A stretch of 64,000 bases of DNA, from the NCBI RefSeq assembly GCF_001562255.1, contig NZ_CP014301.1, positions 62,001-126,000 of the forward strand, given 5' to 3'. The position numbers and the translations under genes are program-made. This DNA comes from Bosea sp. PAMC 26642. GTDB lineage: Bacteria > Pseudomonadota > Alphaproteobacteria > Rhizobiales > Beijerinckiaceae. Positions 28,403 to 38,336 of the stretch are shown here, one piece after another (within the stretch, counting starts at the first letter, position 1; the number at the start of each line of letters is the position of its first letter). The notes beneath the pieces are model-generated. The model did not search any database and was not told the origin of the DNA. It saw only the letters and a list, made by a program, of their open reading frames with translations.

Positions 28403-29578
28403 ATGACTGCCGAGGCCGCTGAAGCCGATACTGCTGCGAGCGCTGCTGCGCCGCCGGCCGCTCCCCCGCTCAAGACCCCGCTCCATGCGCGCCATGTCTC
28501 GCTCGGCGCCCGCATGGTGCCCTTCGCCGGCTACGACATGCCGGTGCAGTACCCGATGGGCATCCTGACCGAGCACAACTGGACCCGCGAAAAGGCCGGC
28601 CTGTTCGACGTCTCTCATATGGGCCAGGCCTTCCTGATCGGCCCCGACCACGAAACCACGGCGCGCGCGCTCGAAGCACTGATTCCCGCCGACATTCTCA
28701 ACCTCACGCCCGGCAAGCAGCGCTATTCGCAGCTGCTGAACGAGGAGGGCGGCATCCTCGATGATCTGATGGTGACGCGCTCAGTCGATCCCGACGAGGA
28801 CGGCGCGCTCTACCTCGTCGTCAACGCCGGCTGCAAGACGGATGACTACGCCCATATCGAGGCGCGCCTGCCGGCGAACGTGAAGCTCCTCAAGGCCGAG
28901 CATCGCGGCCTGATCGCGATCCAGGGTCCCGCCGCCGAGGCGGCGCTCGCCAAGCTCGCGCCCGAGGCTGCCGAAATGGCCTTCATGACCTCGCGCACCA
29001 TGAAGGTTGCAGGCATCAAGGCCAATCTCAGCCGCTCCGGCTACACCGGCGAGGACGGCTACGAGATTTCCGCCGCCGCCACCAAGATCGGCGAGATCTG
29101 GGACACGCTGCTGCTCGACGCGACCGTCAAGCCCATCGGTCTGGGCGCCCGCGATTCGCTGCGCCTCGAAGCCGGGCTTTGCCTCTATGGCCATGATATC
29201 GACACTGCGACCTCGCCGGTCGAGGCCGCGCTGACCTGGTCGATCCAGAAGCGTCGGCGCGAAGAGGGCGGCTTTCCGGGAGCGGCGCGCATCCAGCGCG
29301 AATTCGCTGACGGTGTTGCGCGCGTCCGCGTAGGCCTCCTGCCCGAGGGCCGGGCGCCGGCCCGCGAGGGCGCCGAGATCGTCACACCCGAGGGCGAGAT
29401 CGTCGGCAAGGTCACCTCTGGCGGCTTCGGCCCGACGCTGAACGCGCCCTGCGCCATGGGCTACGTCGCCAAGGCCCATAGCGCGCCGGGCACGCGGCTC
29501 GACCTCCTGGTGCGCGGCAAGCCGCTGCCGGCGGTCGTTGCGGCAATGCCCTTCGTCCCCAACGGCTACAAGCGCTGA
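28403..29578 (+). CDS. gcvT: Glycine cleavage system T protein (aminomethyltransferase)
   Basis: 391 residues. It transfers the methylene unit from the lipoyl arm of GcvH to tetrahydrofolate, releasing ammonia. Signatures: [25 protein letters not shown] in segments, [14 protein letters not shown], and [13 protein letters not shown], with [16 protein letters not shown] contacting folate. An Ala/Pro-rich N-terminal lead of ~23 residues precedes the domain. It is the first gene of gcvT-gcvH-gcvPA-gcvPB and is controlled by the glycine riboswitch. Confidence 0.97.
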   Translation: MTAEAAEADTAASAAAPPAAPPLKTPLHARHVSLGARMVPFAGYDMPVQYPMGILTEHNWTREKAGLFDVSHMGQAFLIGPDHETTARALEALIPADILNLTPGKQRYSQLLNEEGGILDDLMVTRSVDPDEDGALYLVVNAGCKTDDYAHIEARLPANVKLLKAEHRGLIAIQGPAAEAALAKLAPEAAEMAFMTSRTMKVAGIKANLSRSGYTGEDGYEISAAATKIGEIWDTLLLDATVKPIGLGARDSLRLEAGLCLYGHDIDTATSPVEAALTWSIQKRRREEGGFPGAARIQREFADGVARVRVGLLPEGRAPAREGAEIVTPEGEIVGKVTSGGFGPTLNAPCAMGYVAKAHSAPGTRLDLLVRGKPLPAVVAAMPFVPNGYKR

Positions 29579-29615
29579 ACCGACCCCCGTTTTTGCTCCT
29601 GGAGACCAAAGTCCC

Positions 29616-29990
29616 ATGTCCGAGACCCGCTACACCAAGGACCACGAATACATCCGCATCGAGGGCGACACCGGCACGATCGGCATCACCGATTATGCCC
29701 AGGGCCAGCTCGGCGACGTCGTCTTCGTCGAGCTTCCCGCTCTCGGCAAGGCTGTCGCCAAGGGCGGCGAGGCCGCCGTGGTGGAGAGCGTCAAGGCGGC
29801 CTCCGAGGTCTATGCGCCGGTCTCCGGCGAGGTCGTCGAGGTCAACAGCGCGCTCGAGGCGGCGCCCGGCACCGTCAACGAGGACCCGGCCGGCAAGGGT
29901 TGGTTCTTGAAGCTCAAGCTCACAGATGCCGGTGAGCTGGAAGGCTTGATGAGCGAGGCCGAGTACGAGAACTACCTCAAGACGCTGTGA
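29616..29990 (+). CDS. gcvH: Glycine cleavage system H protein
   Basis: 124 residues from the ATG at 29616, with GGAGACC upstream. This is the lipoylated shuttle of the glycine cleavage complex; the lipoylation lysine is in [41 protein letters not shown] in segments is the standard N-terminus. It carries the aminomethyl group from the P protein to GcvT. It is followed by a palindromic intergenic repeat and then gcvPA. Confidence 0.97.
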   Translation: MSETRYTKDHEYIRIEGDTGTIGITDYAQGQLGDVVFVELPALGKAVAKGGEAAVVESVKAASEVYAPVSGEVVEVNSALEAAPGTVNEDPAGKGWFLKLKLTDAGELEGLMSEAEYENYLKTL

Positions 29991-29994
29991 CGCC

Positions 29995-30138
29995 GTCATT
30001 CCGGGGCAGCGCGCAGCGCTGAGCCCGGAACCCATATCCGTTGTCATATGCCGATTGAAGCCGAACGGTTTTGCCACACCTCCGACCACCCGAGTTTATG
30101 GGTTCCGGGCTCCTCGCTGCGCTCGGCCCCGGAATGAC
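29995..30138. repeat. Palindromic intergenic repeat A (gcvH-gcvPA)
   Basis: The outer arms GTCATTCCGGGGC (29995-30007) and GGCCCCGGAATGAC (30125-30138) pair, and so do inner arms GAGCCCGGAACCCA (30021-30034) and TGGGTTCCGGGCT (30099-30111), giving a long hairpin around a ~65-base centre. It lies inside the gcv operon between stop and start. Confidence 0.8.
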
Positions 30139-30150
30139 CAAGGGATTCCC

Positions 30151-31497
30151 ATGCGCTACCTCCCCCTGACCGACACCGACCGGCTCGACATGCTCGCGCG
30201 CGTCGGCGTGCCCGATATCGACGCGCTGTTCTCCGACGTGCCGGCCGACAAGCTGCTGAAAGCGCCGCTCGATCTTCCTCGCACCAAGGGCGAACTTGAG
30301 GTCGAGCGCATCATGGGCAGGATGGCGGCGCGCAACGTCGCGGCCTCCTCTGTGCCCTTCTTCGTCGGGGCCGGCGCCTACAAGCACCATGTTCCCGCGA
30401 CCGTGGACCATCTGATCCAGCGTTCGGAATTCCTCACCAGCTACACGCCCTACCAGCCCGAGATCGCGCAGGGCACGCTGCAATATCTCTTCGAGTTCCA
30501 GACCCAGGTCGCCGCGCTGACCGGCATGGAGGTCGCCAACGCCTCGATGTATGACGGCTCGACCGGGACCGCCGAGGCCGTGCTGATGGCCCACCGCGTC
30601 ACCAGGCGACGCAAGGCCGTGCTGTCGGGAGGCCTACACCCGCACTATGCCGACGTGGTCAGGACGCTCTCGGAGATGGCGAGCGACGATGTCGTGTCGC
30701 TTCCCGCCGATGTCGCTGCAAACGAGGACATCCTCGCGCAGATCGACGACGAGACCTCTTGCGTCGTCGTCCAGAATCCCGACGTCTTCGGCAATCTGCG
30801 CGACTTGGCGCCGATCGCCGAGAAGGCTCACGCCCATGGCGCGCTGCTGATCGCGGTCTTCACCGAGGTGATGTCGCTGGGCGCGATCACCGCGCCCGGC
30901 GAGATGGGCGCCGACATCGTCGTCGGCGAGGGCCAGTCGATCGGCAACGCCCTGAATTTCGGCGGCCCCTATGTCGGCCTCTTCGCCGCGAAATCGAAAT
31001 ATATCCGCCAGATGCCGGGACGCCTTTGTGGCGAGACGGTCGACAGCGAAGGCCAGCGCGGCTTCGTCCTGACGCTCTCGACCCGCGAGCAGCACATCCG
31101 CCGCGACAAGGCGACATCCAACATCTGCACCAACTCCGGGCTCTGCTGCCTCGCCTTCACCATCCACATGACGCTTCTCGGGCAAGCGGGTCTGGAGCGC
31201 GTCGCGCAGGTCAACCACGCCAACGCAGTCAAGCTCGCCGACCTGCTCGCCGGGGTGAAGGGCGCGTCGGTGCTCAACGAGAGCTTCTTCAACGAGTTCA
31301 CGGTCAAGCTCGCCAAGCCCGCCGCGGACATCGTCGAGGCGCTGGCGCGAAAGGGCATCCTCGGCGGCGTCCCGGTCTCGCGCCTGCTGCCGGGCGCAGG
31401 CCTCGACGACCTGCTGATCGTGGCGAACACCGAAGTGAATACGGATGAGGACCGGGCGGCCTTCGTGGCAGCGCTCGCGGAGGTGCTGTCATGCTGA
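30151..31497 (+). CDS. gcvPA: Glycine dehydrogenase (decarboxylating) subunit 1
   Basis: 448 residues from the ATG at 30151; the in-frame extension to 30055 lies in the palindromic repeat and is rejected. It is the N-terminal half of the P protein in two-subunit form. Features: [34 protein letters not shown] in segments, [21 protein letters not shown] and [15 protein letters not shown](VGLFA). With GcvPB it decarboxylates glycine and passes the aminomethyl to GcvH. Its end overlaps gcvPB by seven bases. Confidence 0.96.
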   Translation: MRYLPLTDTDRLDMLARVGVPDIDALFSDVPADKLLKAPLDLPRTKGELEVERIMGRMAARNVAASSVPFFVGAGAYKHHVPATVDHLIQRSEFLTSYTPYQPEIAQGTLQYLFEFQTQVAALTGMEVANASMYDGSTGTAEAVLMAHRVTRRRKAVLSGGLHPHYADVVRTLSEMASDDVVSLPADVAANEDILAQIDDETSCVVVQNPDVFGNLRDLAPIAEKAHAHGALLIAVFTEVMSLGAITAPGEMGADIVVGEGQSIGNALNFGGPYVGLFAAKSKYIRQMPGRLCGETVDSEGQRGFVLTLSTREQHIRRDKATSNICTNSGLCCLAFTIHMTLLGQAGLERVAQVNHANAVKLADLLAGVKGASVLNESFFNEFTVKLAKPAADIVEALARKGILGGVPVSRLLPGAGLDDLLIVANTEVNTDEDRAAFVAALAEVLSC

Positions 31498-33065
31498 ACC
31501 GTCAGGGACGTCCCACCCAGTCCGGCGAATCCGCTGCCGAATCCCACCCCACCTTCACCGGCAACCGCGCGCTGCAGCAGATCGAACCGCTGATCTTCGA
31601 GATCGGCCATCACGAGACGACCGGCGTTGACATTGACCCGCCGGCGCCCTTCAAGAGTCGCCTCGGCGCACACGCCCGCAAGGGCGAGATCGGCCTGCCG
31701 GGCCTCTCCGAGCCCGAGGCGATGCGCCACTACGTCCGCCTCAGCCAGAAGAACTACGGCATCGACACCGGGCTCTTTCCGCTCGGCTCCTGCACGATGA
31801 AGCACAATGCCCGCCTGAACGAGAAGATGGCGCGGCTGCCGGGCTTCTCCGACGTCCACCCGCTCCAGCCGGTCTCGACTGTGCCGGGCGCGCTCGACGT
31901 GATGCTGCAGCTCTCGCATTACCTGATGACGCTGACAGCCATGCCCGCCGTCGCGCTCTCGCCCAAGGCCGGCGCCCATGGCGAGGCCTGCGGCATGATG
32001 GCGATCAAGGCCGCCATCGCCGCCAAGGGCGAGGGCGCCAGCCGCAATGTCGTGCTCGTGCCCGAATCGGCCCATGGCACCAACCCGGCGACGGCCGCGC
32101 TGATCGGCTTCTCGGTGCGCTCCGTCCCGGCCCGCGCGGACGGCACGGTCGCGGTCGAGGACGTCAAGGCGCTGCTCGGTCCCGACATTGCCGCGATCAT
32201 GCTGACCAACCCCAACACCTGCGGCATCTTCGAGCCGCAGATCGTCGAGATCGCCGCCGCGATGCATGAGGCCGGCGCGTATTTCTATTGCGACGGCGCC
32301 AACTTCAACGCCATCGTCGGCAAGGCGAGGCCCGGCGATCTCGGCGTCGACGCCATGCACATCAATCTGCACAAGACCTTCTCGACGCCCCATGGCGGCG
32401 GCGGGCCCGGCTCCGGGCCCGTGGTGCTGTCGGCGAGGCTCGCGCCCTACGCGCCGGTGCCGTTCATCCATCTCGACGGCGATGCCCCGCGCCTCGTCGA
32501 GCACAAGGGAGATGCTCCGCAGGGCAACGCGCCCTTCGGCCGCATCACCGCCTTCCACGGCCAGATGGGCATGTATGTCCGCGCCCTGACCTATATGCTC
32601 AGCCACGGCTCCGACGGCATGAAGCAGGCCTCCGAGGATGCCGTACTGAACGCCAATTACATCCGCGCCGGTCTGCAGGATCTGATGTCGCTGCCTTATC
32701 CCGACCACCCCTCGATGCACGAGGCGCTGTTCGACGACGAATGGCTGAAGGGCACCGGCGTCACCACGCTCGATTTCGCCAAGGCGATGATCGACGAGGG
32801 CTATCACCCGATGACGGTGTATTTCCCGCTCGTGGTCCACGGCGCCATGCTGGTCGAGCCGACCGAATCGGAATCGAAGGCCTCGCTCGATCTCTTCATC
32901 GCGACCCTGCGCGATCTTGCGATGGCGGCGAAGGGCAACGACAAGGCCCGCTTCACCGGAGCGCCCCACCACGCCCCGATCCGCCGTCTCGACGAGACGA
33001 GGGCCGCGCGACAGCCGGTGCTGAAATGGGTTGCGCCCCGGCCGATATCGGAGGCAGCGGAGTAG
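31491..33065 (+). CDS. gcvPB: Glycine dehydrogenase (decarboxylating) subunit 2
   Basis: 524 residues, the C-terminal half of the P protein with the PLP-binding lysine in [20 protein letters not shown] (the K in LHKTF). Other signatures: [26 protein letters not shown] in segments, [15 protein letters not shown] and [10 protein letters not shown]. It starts with ATG inside the end of gcvPA, so the subunits are translationally coupled. The last gene of the glycine cleavage operon, 7 bases from the convergent toxin gene. Confidence 0.96.
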   Translation: MLNRQGRPTQSGESAAESHPTFTGNRALQQIEPLIFEIGHHETTGVDIDPPAPFKSRLGAHARKGEIGLPGLSEPEAMRHYVRLSQKNYGIDTGLFPLGSCTMKHNARLNEKMARLPGFSDVHPLQPVSTVPGALDVMLQLSHYLMTLTAMPAVALSPKAGAHGEACGMMAIKAAIAAKGEGASRNVVLVPESAHGTNPATAALIGFSVRSVPARADGTVAVEDVKALLGPDIAAIMLTNPNTCGIFEPQIVEIAAAMHEAGAYFYCDGANFNAIVGKARPGDLGVDAMHINLHKTFSTPHGGGGPGSGPVVLSARLAPYAPVPFIHLDGDAPRLVEHKGDAPQGNAPFGRITAFHGQMGMYVRALTYMLSHGSDGMKQASEDAVLNANYIRAGLQDLMSLPYPDHPSMHEALFDDEWLKGTGVTTLDFAKAMIDEGYHPMTVYFPLVVHGAMLVEPTESESKASLDLFIATLRDLAMAAKGNDKARFTGAPHHAPIRRLDETRAARQPVLKWVAPRPISEAAE

Positions 33066-33072
33066 GGCGAAG

Positions 33073-33498
33073 TCAGGCTTCGTCCCAGGGGTTGAAGACG
33101 GGCACGCCGAGATCAGCGAAATGTCGGACGTTGCGGGTAGCGAGCGTGAGGTCGTGTTCCGCCGCCGTTGCCGCCAGGAATCCGTCCATGATGGACATGT
33201 TCAGCCCGGTGCGGTGAGAATGGGCCATGATATCGCCCCAGCGGGCGGCAATTGAAACCGTGACGGGCAGGAGCCGTCCACCGAAGCGTCGCGGAAGCGC
33301 TTCGGTAATCCACCGCGACAATGCGAAATGGCGATGGCCCGGTGTCATCAACGCAAGTCCGCGGTAAAGTTCTGCGGTTGTGACCACGCTGACATAGAGG
33401 TTGCGCTCCGGCGTTTCTCGGAAAAAACGCTCTACTGCCGCAGCTGGACGCGGTTTCTGCGGTTCCGAGACGACGTTTGTATCGAGCAGGAACGTCAT
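33073..33498 (-). CDS. PIN-domain toxin, VapC/FitB-like
   Basis: 141 residues from the ATG at 33498, which overlaps the antitoxin stop by ATGA. The PIN-domain acidic residues are present: D in FLLDTNVVSE, E in TTAELYRG, and D in SIMDGFLAATAAEHDLTLATRN. The DTNVVSE opening and the spacing fit the FitB subgroup of VapC ribonucleases, which cleave tRNA or other RNA when free of antitoxin. It is paired with the Phd/YefM-type gene directly upstream. The longer frame to 33765 is a shadow of the antitoxin. Confidence 0.9.
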   Translation of the reverse strand: MTFLLDTNVVSEPQKPRPAAAVERFFRETPERNLYVSVVTTAELYRGLALMTPGHRHFALSRWITEALPRRFGGRLLPVTVSIAARWGDIMAHSHRTGLNMSIMDGFLAATAAEHDLTLATRNVRHFADLGVPVFNPWDEA

Positions 33499-33758
33499 AG
33501 GTCGAGGTCGCGCGGCTTTTCGTCTAGCCGCTCCAGATCGAGATCGGCGCCACGCAACGGCGAATTCCGCAGGAAATCGAACAGGTTCTCCTCGCGAGAC
33601 GCTGTTCGCTCCCAGTCCTCGGACGATACCAGAACCGCAGCGGGTTTGCCGTTCCGGGTTACGATCTGCGGTCCATCCGACCGCGCGCTCTCGATGAACT
33701 CGGAAAAGCGAGCCTTGGCGCTGGCGACTGTCCAAGTTTCCTTTGAAACTGCGCTCAT
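33495..33758 (-). CDS. Phd/YefM-type antitoxin
   Basis: 87 residues. The N-terminal part TWTVASAKARFSEFIESARSDGPQIVTRNGKPAAVLVS in segments is the Phd/YefM DNA-binding fold. The C-terminal ~35 residues, rich in Asp/Glu/Leu (DLDLERLDEKPRDLDL), would wrap the toxin. It neutralises the PIN toxin encoded immediately after and probably represses the pair. No palindrome stands out in its promoter. Confidence 0.9.
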   Translation of the reverse strand: MSAVSKETWTVASAKARFSEFIESARSDGPQIVTRNGKPAAVLVSSEDWERTASREENLFDFLRNSPLRGADLDLERLDEKPRDLDL

Positions 33759-33873
33759 GCTTCACCTGCTTCGTTAAGCGGTTATGGTCATTCTAGTCAC
33801 GATGACGATGATGGGCAAGCTCGTCCAACGCGAAACATTCTGACACGCAATTCCCCTCCGCCTTAAGCCTTCC

Positions 33874-33902
33874 TTGACCATGTGCGACCGAAGCTTCCAG
33901 AT
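33874..33902 (+). promoter_or_regulatory. Candidate promoter of the L,D-transpeptidase gene
   Basis: TTGACC (33874-33879) followed after 17 bases by CCAGAT (33897-33902), 29 bases before the start. The -10 is weak, so this is tentative. Confidence 0.3.
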
Positions 33903-33931
33903 GCGTCCATGGCGCATTTTGGGATCGTTTC

Positions 33932-35173
33932 ATGTCTCTGCGTTCCGCCCGAGCCACCCTCGTCGTCGTCGCCCTCGTGCTGGGCGGCGCAGCCGCGCGC
34001 GCCAATGAGCCGAGCTACGGCCCCAACACCTATGACCGCACGCTCGAGGCGCTGATCGCACATGAGGACATAGCCGGCCGTGGCGGATGGCCGAAGGTGC
34101 CGTCAGCGGTCACGGCGCTGAAGCCCGATGCACAGGGCCCCGATGTCGCGGCGCTGAAGCAGCGGCTGATGCTCAGCGGCGACCTGCCGCCCGCGTTGCT
34201 ACCCGGCGATATCTACGATGCCGAAGTGGTCGCAGCGGTGAAGCGCTTCCAGCGTCGCCACGGCCTCTCCGAACTCGGTACGGTCGGACGCCTGACGCTG
34301 AAGGCGATGAACACCCCTGTCGAGACGCGGCTGAACCAGCTCACCGCGAGCCTGGAGCGGCTGAAGAGCACCGCCTTTCCGTTTGCCGAGCGCTATGTCG
34401 TGGTCAACATTCCCGGCGCCAGCGTCGAGGCCGTGCAGAACGGCGTCGTCCAGCGCCGGCATCTGGCGATCGTCGGCAGGCCCGATCGGCCCTCGCCGGT
34501 GCTGCAGGCCAATATCACCTCGGTCAATCTGAACCCCTACTGGACGGTGCCGACCTCCATCGTGAAGGCCGACATCATCCCGCATATGCGCCGGGAGCCC
34601 GACTTCGTCACGAAATCGCACATGAAGCTGCTCGGCGCCGAGAACCGCGAGATAGATCCGGCGACGGTCAAATGGGCGAGCCTGACCTCGCCCTATTTCA
34701 CGGTGAGGCAGGATCCGGGCCCCCTCAATGCGCTCGGCCAGCTCAAGATCGACATGCCCAACACTGAGGCGGTCTACATGCACGACACGCCCAAGCAGAC
34801 GCTGTTCCGCAACGATGTTCGCTTCAACTCATCGGGCTGCGCTCGCATCGAGGGTGTGCGCGATCTTGCTGCCTGGCTGCTCGAAGGAACGGAGTGGACG
34901 CTGCCGGCGCTGGAGGCCGAGATTGCGAAGAACGAGCGCAAGGACATCAGGCTGAAGAAGTCGGTTCCGGTCGCCTGGGTCTATCTCACTGGCTGGCAGG
35001 GCGCCGACGGCCTCGTCCAGTTCCGCGAGGACATCTACGGCCTCGACACCCCCCACGGCATCGTCACCTCGACGATCCAGCCGCGCAAGCCCAGGCCGAA
35101 GGCGGCGCAGGGCGAGCAGAAGCCGGCGGTGCACTCGCCCGCCGAGTCCAGGACGGTTACGGCAATCAACTGA
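33932..35173 (+). CDS. L,D-transpeptidase family protein (YcbB-like)
   Basis: 413 residues. A signal peptide (LVVVALVLGGAAARA) is followed by a peptidoglycan-binding helix bundle (~residues 70-130, VAALKQRLMLSGDL and VVAAVKRFQRRHGLSELGTVGRLTL in segments) and a YkuD catalytic domain (~150-320). The catalytic motif is MHDTP ... NSSGCARIEGVRDLA, with Cys nucleophile and His. Such enzymes form 3-3 cross-links in peptidoglycan, which are abundant in Rhizobiales. The C-terminus after ~390 is basic and low complexity. A monocistronic gene with a repeat downstream. Confidence 0.93.
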   Translation: MSLRSARATLVVVALVLGGAAARANEPSYGPNTYDRTLEALIAHEDIAGRGGWPKVPSAVTALKPDAQGPDVAALKQRLMLSGDLPPALLPGDIYDAEVVAAVKRFQRRHGLSELGTVGRLTLKAMNTPVETRLNQLTASLERLKSTAFPFAERYVVVNIPGASVEAVQNGVVQRRHLAIVGRPDRPSPVLQANITSVNLNPYWTVPTSIVKADIIPHMRREPDFVTKSHMKLLGAENREIDPATVKWASLTSPYFTVRQDPGPLNALGQLKIDMPNTEAVYMHDTPKQTLFRNDVRFNSSGCARIEGVRDLAAWLLEGTEWTLPALEAEIAKNERKDIRLKKSVPVAWVYLTGWQGADGLVQFREDIYGLDTPHGIVTSTIQPRKPRPKAAQGEQKPAVHSPAESRTVTAIN

Positions 35174-35231
35174 AGGCGATCATTTCGCAACCGCCGTCCG
35201 TTCGATCTTTCTCGCATTCCCAACACACACG

Positions 35232-35341
35232 CCGTCATCCCGGACGCAGCGAAGCGGAGATCCGGGATCCATCATAGAGCGCCGCGGAGTCTTACGATGG
35301 ATCCCGGATCGGCGCCGCTACGCGGCTTGTCCGGGATGACG
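35232..35341. repeat. Palindromic intergenic repeat B
   Basis: Outer arms CGTCATCCCGGA (35233-35244) and TCCGGGATGACG (35330-35341) and inner arms GATCCGGGATCC (35259-35270) and GGATCCCGGATC (35299-35310) form a long inverted repeat between the L,D-transpeptidase gene and the atp operon terminator. The whole 35174-35472 gap holds only this repeat and the terminator. Confidence 0.8.
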
Positions 35342-35412
35342 TAGCGCTCTGCTGGATTTGGAGGGGGAACGTTTGGGCCCGGGCCGTTCTCAAGCGCGCG
35401 ACAGCCTGTAAT

Positions 35413-35445
35413 GAAAACGCCGTGCTCCCCTCTGGGAACACGGCG
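35413..35445 (-). terminator. Terminator of the atpIBEF'F operon
   Basis: On the minus strand CGCCGTGTTCCC and GGGAGCACGGCG form a 12-bp stem with one internal mismatch, followed by TTTTC. It lies 28 bases after the atpF stop. Confidence 0.8.
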
Positions 35446-35472
35446 CCAATCTCGTAGCGAAAGCCGCAGACC

Positions 35473-35949
35473 TCAGTTCAGCTTGGCCTTGATTTCTTGC
35501 AGCCCGGCGCTGAAAGCGGCGTCGCCGGCCTTGCCGCCCATCTGGCTGCGCAGGATCGTCTCGGCGGCGCGTGTCGCAGCCTCGGCGGCCGCGGCCCGGA
35601 CCTCGGCCTCGGCCTGGATCTCGGCCTGAGCGATCTTGTCCTCGGCCGACTTCGTGCGGCGGACGACGAACTCGTTCAGCTTCGTCTCGGCCTCCGCTGC
35701 GAGGCGCTTGGCCTCCTCATTGGCCGCGGCGATGATGCTGGCAGCCTCCGACTCGGCGGCCTTGCGCTTGGCCTCGTATTCGGCGAGCAGCTTCTCCGCG
35801 TCCTGCCGCAGGCGGCGGGCTTCGGCGAGTTCGCGCGCCACCATCTCGCCACGCGCATCGAGCGCACCGGTGATTTTCTTGTGCACGCCGAACTTGGCGA
35901 GAATGCCCATGAAGATGACGAAGGCGACGCCGACCCAGAAGGTATCCAT
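35473..35949 (-). CDS. atpF: ATP synthase F0 subunit b
   Basis: 158 residues. One N-terminal membrane helix (~5-22, FWVGVAFVIFMGILAKFG) is followed by a long charged alpha helix with coiled-coil character (RELAEARRLRQDAEKLLAEYEAKRKAAESEA in segments). Subunit b is the peripheral stalk that holds F1 against c-ring rotation. Alphaproteobacteria carry both b and b'; this is the shorter one without the leader extension. It ends the operon. Confidence 0.95.
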   Translation of the reverse strand: MDTFWVGVAFVIFMGILAKFGVHKKITGALDARGEMVARELAEARRLRQDAEKLLAEYEAKRKAAESEAASIIAAANEEAKRLAAEAETKLNEFVVRRTKSAEDKIAQAEIQAEAEVRAAAAEAATRAAETILRSQMGGKAGDAAFSAGLQEIKAKLN

Positions 35950-35960
35950 GTGATGTCTCC

Positions 35961-36560
35961 TCAGCCCCGCGCCATGGCCTGATCGACCGCATTCGAAACC
36001 TCGGCTGCGCTCGGGGCCTCGCCGGTCAACTTGGTCACGATCGCGATCGCGACCTCGCTGCCGAGGCTGCGCACATTCGACATCGCCGCCGACTTGGTGC
36101 CGGCGATGCTGGCTTCGGCCGCGTCGAGCTTGGCCGAGAGCTCCGCCTCGACCGTCTTGCGCCGCTCGTCGGAAGCCTTGGCGCCGGCATCGCGTGAGGC
36201 CTGCGCGATCGACTGCGCGTTCTTGCGGGCTTCGGTCAGGGCCGTCTCATAAGCCTTGGCGGTGTCCTCGGCCTTGGCCTGCATCTGGGCGGCCTCGTCG
36301 AGATCGCGCGAGATCGCGCTCGCCCGGTCTGCCAGGATGGCGCCGACGCGCGGCAGTGCGACCTTCGACATCAGCCAGTAGAGCAGGCCGAAGGTGATCG
36401 CGAGCCAGAACAACTGCCCGGCGAAGGTCCTGGCATCGAAGGGCGGGAACGCCGCCTTTTCGCCGCTGAGCGGCGTCGCGGCCTGAGCGGCAGCGGCCAC
36501 GAGCAGGGTGGCGCAAGCGACCAGTCCTCGTCCGAAGGCAGTTGCAGATCGAAGCGGCAT
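35961..36560 (-). CDS. atpG: ATP synthase F0 subunit b'
   Basis: 199 residues from the ATG at 36560 (AAAGGCG upstream); the frame is open to 36611 but that lead is not needed. After a short N-terminal hydrophobic segment (~8-27) and PPFDARTFAGQLFWLAITFGLLYWLM (the membrane anchor, in segments) comes a long helix with EAAQMQAKAEDTAKAYE repeats. It resembles the b' subunit of alphaproteobacterial and photosynthetic ATP synthases, which pairs with AtpF as a b/b' heterodimer. Symbol usage varies (atpF2, atpX, atpG). Confidence 0.92.
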   Translation of the reverse strand: MPLRSATAFGRGLVACATLLVAAAAQAATPLSGEKAAFPPFDARTFAGQLFWLAITFGLLYWLMSKVALPRVGAILADRASAISRDLDEAAQMQAKAEDTAKAYETALTEARKNAQSIAQASRDAGAKASDERRKTVEAELSAKLDAAEASIAGTKSAAMSNVRSLGSEVAIAIVTKLTGEAPSAAEVSNAVDQAMARG

Positions 36561-36655
36561 GGAGACGCCTTTCAGCCGGGCTGTTGCGGTGGTTTCTCGA
36601 CTCCGGCGCATCGAGAGGCGCCGGAGTTCAATGGTGTCGGCGTCTGACGCGAGCG

Positions 36656-36883
36656 TCAGAGCACGAACATCAGGACGAGCGCGACGACGAAGCAGAAGAT
36701 GCCGAGGCCTTCCGCCAGCGCCGCGCCGATGAACGCGCGACCGAACTGGCCGTCGGCGGCCGACGGATTGCGCAGGGCGCCCGAGAGGAAGTTGCCGAAG
36801 ATGGTGCCGACGCCGATGGCGGCGAGGCCCATTCCGAGGCAGGCGAGGCCAGCGCCGAGATACTTGGCTGCAACGGGATCCAT
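36656..36883 (-). CDS. atpE: ATP synthase F0 subunit c
   Basis: 75 residues, a two-helix hairpin with a polar loop (RNPSAADG). The proton-carrying carboxylate is the Glu in [15 protein letters not shown] (~residue 58). Gly-rich [16 protein letters not shown] is the N-terminal helix. The ring of c subunits rotates as protons pass. The order a-c-b'-b with atpI first is conserved in Rhizobiales. Confidence 0.96.
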   Translation of the reverse strand: MDPVAAKYLGAGLACLGMGLAAIGVGTIFGNFLSGALRNPSAADGQFGRAFIGAALAEGLGIFCFVVALVLMFVL

Positions 36884-36946
36884 GGTCTTTCTCCGGTGTG
36901 AAAAGCGTGAGTGGTGGGTGGACGTCTCGCGAGCTCTGGTCGGGCC

Positions 36947-37708
36947 TCAGTGGCCCGGATGCAGCGCATCGTTGAGATAGACGCAGGTCAGGATCGCGAA
37001 GACATAGGCCTGCAGGAAGGCGACGAGGAATTCGAGCGCGGTGAGCGCGATCGCCAGCAGCAGCGGCAGCGGCGCGATGATCAGGCCGACGCCCCCGCTC
37101 GCCAGCAGCGCGACGACGAAGCCGCCGAAGACCTTGAGCGCGATATGGCCGGCCAGCATGTTGCCGAACAGGCGAAGGGACAGCGAAATCGGCCGCGAGA
37201 CGAAGGAAACGGCCTCGATAAGCACCATGAACGGCAGCAGCCAGCCTGGCACGCCCGACGGCACGAACAGGCCGAAGAAATGGCTGCCATGCTTCATGAT
37301 GCCATAGACCAGCACGACGCCGATCACGAGGAAGGCGAAGGCGGCAGTGACGATGATGTGGCTGGTGACGGTAAAGGAGCCCGGCACCATGCCCAGCATG
37401 TTCGCCATCAGCACGAACATGAACAGCGAGAACACGAAGGGGAAGAAGCGCATGCCGTCCTTGCCCATCACGCCAGTGACGGTCGAGGCGACGAATTCGT
37501 AGATGATCTCGGCGAGCGACTGCAGGCGGCCGGGAACGGTGGCGCGCTGGCTCGAGCCGTAGATCATGATCACCGACACGGCGGCGACCGTCAGGACCAT
37601 GAACAGCGATGCATTGGTGAAGGACAGATCGAGGCCGAACGGGCGCAGCGGCACGATCGGTCGGATTTCGAATTGGTGGATCGGATCGATTCCGCCGCCA
37701 GCCGCCAT
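36947..37708 (-). CDS. atpB: ATP synthase F0 subunit a
   Basis: 253 residues with about six helices. The critical Arg lies in [22 protein letters not shown], the helix facing the c ring, and the polar residues in [24 protein letters not shown] form the outlet half channel. An N-terminal [14 protein letters not shown] precedes the first helix. It follows atpI by 45 bases and precedes atpE. It transports protons between the half channels and the c ring. Confidence 0.96.
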   Translation of the reverse strand: MAAGGGIDPIHQFEIRPIVPLRPFGLDLSFTNASLFMVLTVAAVSVIMIYGSSQRATVPGRLQSLAEIIYEFVASTVTGVMGKDGMRFFPFVFSLFMFVLMANMLGMVPGSFTVTSHIIVTAAFAFLVIGVVLVYGIMKHGSHFFGLFVPSGVPGWLLPFMVLIEAVSFVSRPISLSLRLFGNMLAGHIALKVFGGFVVALLASGGVGLIIAPLPLLLAIALTALEFLVAFLQAYVFAILTCVYLNDALHPGH

Positions 37709-37753
37709 GGTTCCGTTACCCTCGTCGCGCGGCCTGACGGCCGCCTGCCTCGG

Positions 37754-38104
37754 TCATTCTTTCGGCGCAGCCGGTCCCGACCCGGAGGTCGGACGTGCGC
37801 CGAGCCGATAGACGGAGCGAAAACCGGCGATGGTACCGATCGCCAGGAAGGCGATCAGCAGGAACGGAGAGGTTCCCAGCCACCGGTCCGCCAGCACCCC
37901 GATAAGGGCACCCGCGATGATGCCGCCTGCGAGATCGGTTGCGGCGCGGAAACCGGAGGACATGGCGCCTGCCAGGGCTCCGTCCTTCCCAGCCCGGCTC
38001 GCGCCCGGCTTTTCGCTCTCTTCGGCCCGCTTGATCGCGGTCTTCAGGGAGCCCAGTCTTGCGCGCAACTCCGAGTCTGAGGCGTTTTTGTCAGGTTCCG
38101 ACAT
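37754..38104 (-). CDS. atpI: ATP synthase-associated AtpI/AtpZ family protein
   Basis: 116 residues with two membrane helices (~55-80 and ~85-105). The hydrophilic N-terminus (SDSELRARLGSLKTAIKRAEESEK) resembles the AtpZ/AtpI gate proteins, and DLAGGIIAGALIGVLADRWLGTSPFLLIAFLAIG in segments is the core motif. These small proteins help assemble the c ring or gate Mg uptake. It is the promoter-proximal gene of the F0 operon. Confidence 0.88.
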   Translation of the reverse strand: MSEPDKNASDSELRARLGSLKTAIKRAEESEKPGASRAGKDGALAGAMSSGFRAATDLAGGIIAGALIGVLADRWLGTSPFLLIAFLAIGTIAGFRSVYRLGARPTSGSGPAAPKE

Positions 38105-38203
38105 GGCGTTGGCTCCTTTCGGATCGTGAAATGGCCACGATCCAGCAAAAAACCACTTAATCCCTGTCCAAACCCGCGCATCGAGCCGTCGTCAGCACGG
38201 CCT

Positions 38204-38232
38204 CCTTTATTGCCCGCCTCCCGTGCTGTCAA
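38204..38232 (-). promoter_or_regulatory. Sigma-70 promoter of the F0 ATP synthase operon
   Basis: Reading the minus strand, TTGACA (38232-38227), exactly 17 bases, then TAAAGG (38209-38204). It lies ~100 bases upstream of the atpI start and is the best -35/-10 match in the window. The rest of the gap 38105-38336 shows no gene. Confidence 0.7.
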
Positions 38233-38336
38233 GGCAGACCAGCTGGGCTTAACACATTGGAATGCTTGGAAATTCAGGCAAACTGCGACATTCGCGCCGC
38301 ATTGCGAAGGCGATTGTGGCCTTTTTTCAGCAGTCC

